Positions 1-5,794 of a stretch of 10,000 bases of DNA are shown here, one piece after another (positions within the stretch are counted from its first letter, which is position 1; each line of letters starts with the position of its first letter). The notes beneath the pieces were generated by a model. That model did no database searches. It was not told the DNA's origin and worked only from the letters and a program-made list of their open reading frames with translations. The stretch spans positions 1 to 10,000 of the forward strand of contig JAIWOA010000052.1 in NCBI GenBank assembly GCA_020217115.1, in the 5' to 3' direction. The position numbers and the translations under genes were made by a program. Origin of the DNA: Calditerrivibrio sp. (GTDB taxonomy: Bacteria > Chrysiogenota > Deferribacteres > Deferribacterales > Calditerrivibrionaceae).

Positions 1-186
1 TTTCTTACCCCTTTCAGAATAAAGCATATCTGCTTTTACAAGAAATTGCAGCAGTTTGCCAAGGAAACTATCAGGGATAGAACATTTTTCAGACAACTCT
101 CCCCTCATAAAATATTTGTCCCCTGGTTGAAGAGCGAGGAATAGGATAACTCTTATTGCATAGTCGGATGCTCTCGTAATTTTCAT
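1..186 (-). CDS. Rrf2-family transcriptional regulator, N-terminal part (gene runs off the window)
   Basis: The reverse complement from 186 to 1 reads as 62 open codons. It begins MKITRASDYAIRVILFLAL, continues through a helix-turn-helix segment (roughly residues 27-52, including SIPDSFLGKLLQFLVKA) and ends in SERGKK at the window edge. This is the start of the Rrf2/IscR/NsrR family: a short N-terminal helix with 'DYAIR', then a winged helix whose wing normally continues as a glycine-rich 'RG..GG' turn. AAGGAG lies 5 bases upstream of the ATG and fixes the start. Family members bind DNA as dimers, and many sense iron-sulphur status or NO through three C-terminal cysteines. That part is outside the window, so the ligand cannot be stated. 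The gene is divergent from the HIT/HtrA pair and has a consensus promoter, so autoregulation and control of its neighbours are reasonable inferences. The family call is secure; the subfamily is unknown. Confidence 0.88.
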   Translation of the reverse strand, partial: MKITRASDYAIRVILFLALQPGDKYFMRGELSEKCSIPDSFLGKLLQFLVKADMLYSERGKK

Positions 187-210
187 TGTAACTCCTTGAT
201 TATTTGATAT

Positions 211-239
211 ATTATAGATATTATAGTATTTGATGTCAA
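211..239 (-). promoter_or_regulatory. Consensus sigma-70 promoter of the Rrf2 gene
   Basis: On the minus strand TTGACA (234-239) is followed by exactly 17 bases and TATAAT (211-216). Both hexamers match the housekeeping consensus perfectly. Transcription should start near 204, giving a leader of about 20 bases that contains the AAGGAG site. A short direct repeat, ATTATAG at 211-217 and 220-226, overlaps the -10 and spacer. TATTTGAT at 201-208 recurs at 227-234. These could be part of an operator or may simply reflect A+T richness. Confidence 0.8.
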
Positions 240-243
240 TAGC

Positions 244-270
244 ATTTTAAGATTATTTTAATCCTAAAAT
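244..270. promoter_or_regulatory. 27-bp near-perfect palindrome between divergent promoters, candidate operator
   Basis: The arms ATTTTAAGATTA (244-255) and TAATCCTAAAAT (259-270) are inverted repeats matching at 11 of 12 positions around a TTT centre. The element lies just upstream of the -35 box of the Rrf2 gene (234-239) and just upstream of the weak candidate -35 of the HIT gene (278-283), so a dimeric regulator bound here could influence both. An Rrf2-type protein is the obvious candidate because its gene is adjacent. A terminator is unlikely because no upstream gene ends here. Confidence 0.5.
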
Positions 271-277
271 ATTTTTA

Positions 278-305
278 TTGAAAATTAATTATATTATGTT
301 ATATT
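278..305 (+). promoter_or_regulatory. Possible promoter for the HIT-HtrA pair
   Basis: TTGAAA (278-283), 16 bases, then TATATT (300-305) is the best sigma-70-like arrangement upstream of the HIT gene. It would place the start near 312, very close to the SD site at 317-322. The region is so A+T-rich that such matches are common, and the promoter may lie elsewhere in 241-305. Confidence 0.3.
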
Positions 306-316
306 TGTATGAATTT

Positions 317-322
317 GGAGGA
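317..322 (+). promoter_or_regulatory. Shine-Dalgarno site that fixes the HIT start at 327
   Basis: GGAGGA at 317-322 is 4 bases before the ATG at 327. An in-frame ATG at 309 lies upstream of this site and has no SD of its own. The HIT-family N-terminus (MDCIFCK) begins naturally at 327. Confidence 0.8.
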
Positions 323-326
323 TTTT

Positions 327-740
327 ATGGACTGTATTTTTTGTAAAATAGTTGAAGGGGTAATACCTTCAGCAAAAATTTATGAAGATAGTTATTTTAT
401 AGCTATTCTCGATATAAGGCCAATAAATTATGGTCATACACTTTTGATACCCAAAGAGCACCACAGAAATGTTTTAGATGTTCCAGATCATTTAGCAGAG
501 AAGGTTTACCCTTTAGTTAGAAAGATATCATTGGCTATAAAAAAAGGTTTATCTGCAGATGGCTTAAATATCATACAGAATGTTGAACAGCATGGGGGGC
601 AGGAAGTTTTCCATTCCCATATTCATATAATACCCAGATTTAAGGATGACAATCTCAAGTTTACTCCGAGGAACCTCTCTTATGAATCAGATGATGTTAA
701 AAATAAAATCATTTCAAATATAAAATTGGCTATGGAGTAG
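327..740 (+). CDS. HIT-family (histidine triad) nucleotide hydrolase
   Basis: This 137-residue cytoplasmic protein has the full HIT fold signature. It starts CIFCKIVEGVIPSAKIYED, has LDIRPINYGHTLLIPKEHH in the middle, and carries the triad HSHIHIIPR at residues 96-104, with H96, H98 and H100; H98 would be the nucleophile by family analogy. Cys3 and Cys6 form the CxxC of the zinc site found in many bacterial HIT proteins. The pattern matches the Bacillus Hit/HinT group, which hydrolyses adenosine 5'-phosphoramidates and related nucleotide conjugates; the physiological substrate is usually unknown. Length is normal for the family. The start at 327 is chosen because of GGAGGA at 317-322; the ATG at 309 would add six residues without SD support. 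The stop is 12 bases before the HtrA start, so the two are probably co-transcribed. Confidence 0.9.
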   Translation: MDCIFCKIVEGVIPSAKIYEDSYFIAILDIRPINYGHTLLIPKEHHRNVLDVPDHLAEKVYPLVRKISLAIKKGLSADGLNIIQNVEQHGGQEVFHSHIHIIPRFKDDNLKFTPRNLSYESDDVKNKIISNIKLAME

Positions 741-752
741 GGTGATAACTAT

Positions 753-2237
753 ATGAAAAATATTATAATATTATTGCTTTTTGTAGTTGCAATTGTTTTG
801 GGTTATCAGTTTTACGGAAAAGAAATTTCTGCAAAATATAATGATTATTTTAAGAAAAAGGAAGAGGTCAACTTAGAAAAGTTAAATACCTCTTCAGAAA
901 CCGTGCTTAAACCATCTGAGCAGATACTTAGTGTACAGGAATCTTTTGAAAAGGTTGCTGAAAGTGTATTGCCCTCCGTTGTGAATATATACACTGAGCA
1001 AAAGATCAAAGCAAGACCTCAATTCAATTTACCTTTTGGAGATAATCCACTGTTTCGTGACTTTTTTAACGATTTTTTTGGAACTCCTAAAAATAGAGAA
1101 TATAAAAGCAGTAGCTTGGGGTCTGGTTTTATAATTACTGATACTGGGTATATAGTTACAAACGAACATGTAATAAGAGATGCAGATTCAATCAGTGTAA
1201 AATTGTCAGATAAAAGGAGTTTCAAAGCAAAGTTGGTGGGGTCTGATCCTAAGACGGATGTTGCTGTTATAAAAATAGAATCAGAAAATCTCAAACCCTT
1301 AAAATTTGGTGATAGTTCAAAGCTGAAAACAGGTCAGTGGTCTATTGCAGTGGGGAACCCTTTTGGTTTGAATGGAACTTTAACTGTTGGTGTGATAAGT
1401 GCTACAGGAAGGAGCGGTTTAGGTATTGAAACCTATGAGGATTTTATACAAACTGACGCATCCATCAATCCTGGGAATTCAGGGGGACCTTTGCTTAATA
1501 TTTATGGTGAAGTCGTTGGTATAAATACAGCAATAATAGCATCTGGACAGGGGATAGGTTTTGCTATCCCAGCTAATATGGCAAAACCTATTATAGAGCA
1601 GATTATTAATAAGGGTACTGTAGAAAGAAGCTGGATAGGGGTTGGGATTCAGGATTTAAGTCCAGAACTTGCCAGATCAATGGGAGTCAAAGTTGAACAT
1701 GGAGTTGTTGTAAATAAGGTATATGATAAATCTCCAGCAAGTAAATCTGGATTAATGGAAGGGGATATTATTCTAGAGTGTAATAATACAAAAATAACTT
1801 CAGCTTCTGATTTACAGAAGATAGTAGTGAACAGTAAGATTGGTACAAAGATAGACTGTAAGATTCTGAGGGATAATAAGGAGATCAAAGTAGGTATTAT
1901 TACAGAAAAGATGCCTGAAGATGCTACTTCTCAAAAAAATAGTTCTATGGAATTTTTAGAGGAAAAGCTTGGAATCACTGTACGTGATTTTACAGAAGAA
2001 GATTCTGGTAGTTTTAATCATAAAAATGGTGTTATTATTTTGCGTGTTGAACAGGGTTCTGTTGGTGAGATTATTGGGTTGCAAGAGGGGGATCTGATTA
2101 TATCTGTAAACAGGAAATCTATAAAAAATGTAAACGAATTTAAAAGAATAATGGCTAATTTTTCAAAGGGTTCTATAATAAATCTTATGATTGAAAGAGA
2201 AGGGGATACCTTTTTTGTGGCTGCAAGGTTAAGATAA
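753..2237 (+). CDS. Membrane-anchored HtrA/Deg serine protease with two PDZ domains
   Basis: This is a 494-residue trypsin-like periplasmic protease of the HtrA (Do-like, S1C) family. Residues 4-17 are a hydrophobic segment after a short positive start. No convincing AxA cleavage site follows at the usual distance, so it probably acts as an uncleaved N-terminal anchor. A charged linker (about 23-60) leads to the protease domain (about 65-285). The catalytic triad is complete: H139 in TNEHV, D169 in DPKTDVAVI, and S243 in GNSGGPL. The phenylalanine-rich insertion at 90-112 fits the LA loop of Deg proteases. PDZ1 covers about 295-383 and PDZ2 about 405-492. Anchoring resembles DegS, but DegS has one PDZ; two PDZs are the DegP/DegQ arrangement. 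AGGGTG (739-744) overlaps the stop of the HIT gene and serves as SD. The role is quality control of misfolded envelope proteins, with possible regulated proteolysis. It is a diverged paralogue of the HtrA at 3232-4608. Confidence 0.93.
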   Translation: MKNIIILLLFVVAIVLGYQFYGKEISAKYNDYFKKKEEVNLEKLNTSSETVLKPSEQILSVQESFEKVAESVLPSVVNIYTEQKIKARPQFNLPFGDNPLFRDFFNDFFGTPKNREYKSSSLGSGFIITDTGYIVTNEHVIRDADSISVKLSDKRSFKAKLVGSDPKTDVAVIKIESENLKPLKFGDSSKLKTGQWSIAVGNPFGLNGTLTVGVISATGRSGLGIETYEDFIQTDASINPGNSGGPLLNIYGEVVGINTAIIASGQGIGFAIPANMAKPIIEQIINKGTVERSWIGVGIQDLSPELARSMGVKVEHGVVVNKVYDKSPASKSGLMEGDIILECNNTKITSASDLQKIVVNSKIGTKIDCKILRDNKEIKVGIITEKMPEDATSQKNSSMEFLEEKLGITVRDFTEEDSGSFNHKNGVIILRVEQGSVGEIIGLQEGDLIISVNRKSIKNVNEFKRIMANFSKGSIINLMIEREGDTFFVAARLR

Positions 2238-2249
2238 AATAAGATTTAC

Positions 2250-2286
2250 AGGGGTAGTGTGGTCTGTGTTTTACCACCTACCTTTT
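2250..2286 (+). terminator. Intrinsic terminator after the HIT-HtrA pair
   Basis: GGTAG (2253-2257) and GTGGT (2259-2263), separated by one bulged T, pair with ACCAC (2273-2277) and CTACC (2278-2282) around a 9-base loop. TTTT (2283-2286) follows. Ten base pairs plus a short U-run, 13 bases after the HtrA stop, make a plausible plus-strand terminator. In the minus direction the hairpin is not followed directly by a T-run, so it would serve the convergent gene less well. Confidence 0.6.
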
Positions 2287-2291
2287 AGATA

Positions 2292-3191
2292 TTAATCGAT
2301 CGTTATTGAAGAATTAAAATTTCCCATTTTATAATTAAGTGTGTTGTCTTTTTTTATCAATCTCAATGTAAATGGCGATTCTCTACCGAGTATTGAAAAT
2401 CTCAGATCTCTTATGTACAGATATTTTTCCCCATTTATAATTTTTTCTTCTCCGTATGGAAATCTTAAAAACCACTTAAATATTTTTAGATTGTTGTCTT
2501 TTTCCAGTAGAATTAATGTTTCTGGTGATAGTTTTTTGTATTCAGTTAAATCACCATCTAAAAAAGTAACATTAACGTAATAATTTTTTTCATCTTCCCG
2601 AATTACTTTCCAGAATAATGGTGATAGTGGAGCAGCTGTTACGTATATTTTTTTATTCTCTCTTATGGCCAATATCATCTCATATGTCGATTTTATGAAA
2701 AAATTAAAAGTAGGGTAGATGAATATAAATAGCCAGGATAAGAAGATAAGTTTTTTGTATTTTTTGGCAGTAAAATATAATATCACTAACAAGATAAGAT
2801 AGATTGGGTCAATTATAAACATTGAATCAAGAGCTATCCTTGAGTTACTAAAGGGTAAAAGAATCTGTGTACCATAACTTGTCATTATGTCGAGGAAGAT
2901 ATGAATCAGGATCAGTATGTAAAAATTTCTCAAAACATTTTTGTCTTCATATTTTATCATTTTTGAGATTAAAAATAGTATAATGGCTAAAAGAAAACCA
3001 CCAATAAAAGAATGGGTAAAGCCCCTGTGGTGTAGTATGTAAGTGAAAGGTGTACCAAAAGTGCCTACAAAATTGTCTATATCAGGGCTCATTGTCACTG
3101 AACCATAAATGATGGTTGTGAAAATCCCCTCTTTTTTTGTGAGATAGTTTTTTGCAACTATCCCAGAGATAAAATGAGTAATTGGGTCCAT
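2292..3191 (-). CDS. Membrane-bound metal-dependent hydrolase, YdjM/YfhP (COG1988, DUF457) family
   Basis: This 299-residue integral membrane protein has the family's metal-binding motifs. They are H6 in MDPITHF, D37 and D39 in SPDIDN, H54-H55 and H60 in HHRGFTHS, and H97 plus D101 in HIFLD. Hydrophobic segments lie at about 62-78, 89-104, 124-141 and 148-166. After them comes a roughly 130-residue soluble, beta-rich-looking C-terminus that short members such as E. coli YdjM (about 196 residues) lack; B. subtilis YfhP is a longer relative. The enzymatic substrate of the family is not established. The start must be near MDPITH because His6 is a conserved motif residue. There is no SD: the ATG follows directly on the U-tract of the terminator of the upstream protease gene. 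It is convergent with the HIT/HtrA pair, 54 bases from its stop. Confidence 0.82.
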   Translation of the reverse strand: MDPITHFISGIVAKNYLTKKEGIFTTIIYGSVTMSPDIDNFVGTFGTPFTYILHHRGFTHSFIGGFLLAIILFLISKMIKYEDKNVLRNFYILILIHIFLDIMTSYGTQILLPFSNSRIALDSMFIIDPIYLILLVILYFTAKKYKKLIFLSWLFIFIYPTFNFFIKSTYEMILAIRENKKIYVTAAPLSPLFWKVIREDEKNYYVNVTFLDGDLTEYKKLSPETLILLEKDNNLKIFKWFLRFPYGEEKIINGEKYLYIRDLRFSILGRESPFTLRLIKKDNTLNYKMGNFNSSITID

Positions 3192-3223
3192 AAAAATTAA
3201 GGGGGAGTGTTCTATTCTCCCCC
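3191..3223 (-). terminator. Strong intrinsic terminator of the sigma-factor/HtrA operon
   Basis: Read on the minus strand, GGGGGAG (3223-3217), a 9-base loop and CTCCCCC (3207-3201) form a perfect 7-bp G+C-rich stem. TTAATTTTT (3200-3192) follows. The stem begins 8 bases after the protease stop codon. The U-tract ends exactly where the ATG of the YdjM-like gene begins (3191-3189), so termination and that gene's translation start share the same bases. Confidence 0.85.
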
Positions 3224-3231
3224 AGCATCTC

Positions 3232-4608
3232 CTAATCCTTCACAAACCCTATAGTTTTTATACCTTTTTTAGAATATATCCTCATTACTATATATTTACC
3301 TTTTTCCACTGCATTATAAACGGAATAAAATGTATCCTCATCTGTTATTGGTTTGTTATTTATGCTCAAAATAATTTCACCTTTTTTTAGCCCTGCTTTA
3401 GCAATATTTTTGGAAAGATCTACCTCAATTACCTTTACACCAATAGATATATTTAAGTTTTTCTTCTCATCATCTGTCAATGATGTTACTACTATATCCT
3501 GGTTATTTTTCCCCTGGATATTTTCATCTTTTCTCTCACCAAGTTTTACTTTGAAAGTCTTTTTTTCAATCTTATTGTCAATGGTTATTCTGACTATATC
3601 TATTGTTATCACCTTTCCGGGAGCCATTGCACCTATGGTTGATATTACATCCTTTGGTGTTTTCATAGGTTGGTTATCTATTGATACAATTATGTCCCCC
3701 TCCTTGATTCCAGCAAGATCTGCAGCTTCTCCATTGATAATACCATTTATTATAACCCCATGTTCTATGTTTAGATTTAGAGCAGTTATCATATCTTTTT
3801 TAAGTTCTTCAAGATTTTTTATTCCAAGGAAACCTCTTTTTACTACTCCAGACTTTAGCTGTGGTAGAAGATTTTTTAATATATTGACTGGAACTGCAAA
3901 ACCTAAACCCTGACCAGAGGGTATTATTGCTGTATTTATACCTATTACCTCTCCATTTAAACTTACGAGAGGACCACCAGAATTACCGGGATTTATAGAT
4001 GCATCTGTTTGTAGAAAATTATCATATGGCCCCTCCCCAAGGTCTCTCCCCTTGGCACTTATAATTCCTACAGTATATGAAGATTCCAGTCCAAAAGGGT
4101 TCCCTATGGCTACAACCCATTCACCTACTTCAGCAGCATCAGAGTCTCCAAGCTTCAAAGGTTTTAGTTTATTACCAGCTGTATCTATCTTTAATATTGC
4201 CAGATCTGTTAAAGGGTCTCGTCCTACTTTTTTTGCTGTATACTCTTTTCCATTATACAGCTTTACAGTTATCTCATCAGCTTTTTCTACCACATGGTTG
4301 TTTGTTACAATATATCCATCTTCTGAAATGATGAAACCAGAACCCAATGCCTTTGATTTGTACTCCTGATATTGTTCAGGTGTGTCAAATGGGAAGCTGA
4401 AATCCCCAAAGGGGTTAAATCCAAATGGGAAATTAAAGTTCGGTATCTTCTTTTTTACTGTTTGTGTGGTACTTATGTTGACTACACTTTCTTTAGTTTC
4501 CTTCACCACATCTGTAAGATTGGGTAGAGATTTTGCGAAAGCAGAAATAGAAAACATTAAGATAAAAATTACTAAAGCTTGAAACTTTAATATTTTTGAG
4601 CATTTCAT
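3232..4608 (-). CDS. Secreted HtrA/DegQ-type serine protease with two PDZ domains
   Basis: This 458-residue HtrA-family periplasmic protease closes the sigma-factor operon. It begins with a classical signal peptide: KCSK, a hydrophobic core at about 9-20, and a likely cleavage after AFA at 23-25. The protease domain runs from about 30 to 255 with a full triad: H105 in TNNHVV, D135 in DPLTDLAIL, and S210 in GNSGGPL. Phenylalanine- and glycine-rich residues 57-75 form the LA-loop insertion. PDZ1 covers about 258-356 and PDZ2 about 370-456, as in DegP/DegQ. AAGGAGG (4618-4624) is 9 bases upstream and overlaps the stop codon of the RseB-like gene, indicating co-transcription. It probably degrades or refolds damaged envelope proteins as an output of the neighbouring sigma factor. 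A direct part in processing the anti-sigma factor is possible but not shown. I leave the symbol empty because degP and degQ cannot be separated here. Confidence 0.93.
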   Translation of the reverse strand: MKCSKILKFQALVIFILMFSISAFAKSLPNLTDVVKETKESVVNISTTQTVKKKIPNFNFPFGFNPFGDFSFPFDTPEQYQEYKSKALGSGFIISEDGYIVTNNHVVEKADEITVKLYNGKEYTAKKVGRDPLTDLAILKIDTAGNKLKPLKLGDSDAAEVGEWVVAIGNPFGLESSYTVGIISAKGRDLGEGPYDNFLQTDASINPGNSGGPLVSLNGEVIGINTAIIPSGQGLGFAVPVNILKNLLPQLKSGVVKRGFLGIKNLEELKKDMITALNLNIEHGVIINGIINGEAADLAGIKEGDIIVSIDNQPMKTPKDVISTIGAMAPGKVITIDIVRITIDNKIEKKTFKVKLGERKDENIQGKNNQDIVVTSLTDDEKKNLNISIGVKVIEVDLSKNIAKAGLKKGEIILSINNKPITDEDTFYSVYNAVEKGKYIVMRIYSKKGIKTIGFVKD

Positions 4609-4617
4609 AAAGTAAAG

Positions 4618-4624
4618 CCTCCTT
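4618..4624 (-). promoter_or_regulatory. Shine-Dalgarno site of the secreted HtrA, overlapping the upstream stop
   Basis: AAGGAGG on the minus strand is a near-complete anti-16S match 9 bases before the protease ATG. Its 5' end shares bases with the TAA of the RseB-like gene (4623-4625), so translation of the two genes is probably coupled. Confidence 0.75.
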
Positions 4625-5348
4625 ATTTTATATATTTTTCTTTTGTTGTTATATGAGTTATAAAATTTTCCATCTCTTCAAAGGGTATCGTGCCAATTAA
4701 TGTGTATTGAATAGAATCTACATTTTTTGATAAAAGGTAGTTCCCATAGGCAATTGTTTTTACCATATTATTTGATTTTTCATTTTTCTTTATAAATATT
4801 GAAAACTTATTTAGCCCATCACTAAATATATAATGAATCGTTCCATCCTCCAATTTCTTTATAAGCTTCCCTTTGAATCCTTTGTAGAAAATATTATCTT
4901 TTTCAAGGCTAACATCTTTTGAATCAACAGGAGTAGGCTGAATATCAGGTATGTAATCTGTAAAACCATATGCATATAAAAGGTTATTTTTTGTGTCGTA
5001 TACCTCTCTTCGCACAATAAGATTACCTTGAACAGTTATTATATGTGAGAATCTATCGTTTTTTATTGGTGTGAGCTCTATCTGTTTTAACAACTTGTTG
5101 TATATTTTTATACCATCCCGAGTAACAATATTATAGTAGTCCTTTGAAATCTGATTAATATCAAAAAAATTTTCTCTTATCATTTTTGCTATGAACTTAA
5201 TTCGTTTGTCAGCAAGGTTTATATCTTCTATATTTTTGTAGTTAATTGTTATATGGGAGTTGCCATCAACTGATATTTTTACAAAAACACTATCAGGGTA
5301 AGCCACTGAGGAGTAAATAAGAGTCATCAGTATAATTAAAAGCTTCAT
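4623..5348 (-). CDS. RseB/MucB-like periplasmic sigma-factor regulatory protein
   Basis: This 241-residue protein starts with a short signal peptide (hydrophobic 3-12, cleavage perhaps near SSVAYPDS, 13-20). The first half is a lipoprotein-like domain containing the strand pattern RREVYDTKNNLLYAYGF (113-129), comparable to MucB/RseB strands. The second half carries the recognisable RseB C-terminal motif: GFKGKLIKK (157-165), FSDGLNKFSIFIKK (175-188) and IGTIPFEEMENFI (218-230). In E. coli RseB these correspond to the YSDGLFSFSV and VGELPPQTAKRIAENI segments. RseB binds the periplasmic part of RseA, protects it from DegS and responds to mislocalised lipopolysaccharide or lipoproteins. By position, directly after a zinc anti-sigma gene, the same role is inferred here. 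The gene is 8 bases from the anti-sigma stop and has no visible SD (ATACCTCT precedes the ATG), so it probably depends on reinitiation. Overall similarity is modest. Confidence 0.75.
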   Translation of the reverse strand: MKLLIILMTLIYSSVAYPDSVFVKISVDGNSHITINYKNIEDINLADKRIKFIAKMIRENFFDINQISKDYYNIVTRDGIKIYNKLLKQIELTPIKNDRFSHIITVQGNLIVRREVYDTKNNLLYAYGFTDYIPDIQPTPVDSKDVSLEKDNIFYKGFKGKLIKKLEDGTIHYIFSDGLNKFSIFIKKNEKSNNMVKTIAYGNYLLSKNVDSIQYTLIGTIPFEEMENFITHITTKEKYIK

Positions 5349-5356
5349 AGAGGTAT

Positions 5357-5794
5357 CTATTTTTCTATAACATATGCTATATTTGTGACATTTTTATTCT
5401 GAGAGTTTTCCAGATGTTCTAACACCATATCTCTTGTATCATCTTTTGAAACCTTTGTCTCTTTTTTTGAAAAACTGCTAAATAGCAAAGGTAATGATAA
5501 AATAACTACTATAGATGCTATTTTGTAGAGAATATTGTAGCTTTTTTTGATATGTAAAACTTTTTTAGGTTGACTTTTACTTATTTGGGACATGATGCTA
5601 TGGCTTAGATCTACCTCTTTTTTATTGTTTTCGAAAGAGCTTTTGATTGTAAGCTTTAGTTTATTCATATTAACCATATATATCTTGCAGTTTTCACACA
5701 TTTTAATGTGGTCAAATAGATCAATCTCATCCCTTTCTGTAATCTCATTATCTAAAAGTTCGTTGATTAATCTACGATACTCTGTACAATCCAT
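5357..5794 (-). CDS. Zinc-type (ZAS) transmembrane anti-sigma factor
   Basis: The 145-residue product carries the zinc anti-sigma signature H29-x3-C33-x2-C36 (HIKMCENC), with Cys3 near the start as in many ZAS proteins. A helical linker follows, then a single membrane segment at about 90-108 and a periplasmic tail of only about 37 residues. The N-terminal cytoplasmic part would bind and hold the sigma factor encoded immediately upstream. Activation would need release, either by proteolysis at the membrane or by change at the zinc site. The first 23 bases overlap the 3' end of the sigma gene, which favours matched synthesis of the pair. AGGGG sits 7 bases before the ATG. Compared with E. coli RseA (216 residues, with about 100 in the periplasm) the external tail is short. 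That leaves little room for an RseB-binding region plus a protease site, although the neighbouring RseB-like gene implies such an interaction. Confidence 0.88.
   Translation of the reverse strand: MDCTEYRRLINELLDNEITERDEIDLFDHIKMCENCKIYMVNMNKLKLTIKSSFENNKKEVDLSHSIMSQISKSQPKKVLHIKKSYNILYKIASIVVILSLPLLFSSFSKKETKVSKDDTRDMVLEHLENSQNKNVTNIAYVIEK

Noticed and set aside
1019..1888. Minus-strand open frames opposite the anchored HtrA gene
   Set aside because: Antisense shadows of a clear protease gene, with no motif or start signal.
3232..3310. Internal promoter for the YdjM-like gene at the end of the HtrA gene
   Set aside because: Several TATA-like hexamers occur (for example TATAAA), but none has a convincing -35 partner in this A+T-rich stretch.
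3353..4582. Several plus-strand open frames opposite the secreted HtrA gene
   Set aside because: The minus-strand protein has signal peptide, triad and PDZ domains. The plus-strand frames are hydrophobic antisense translations without an SD.
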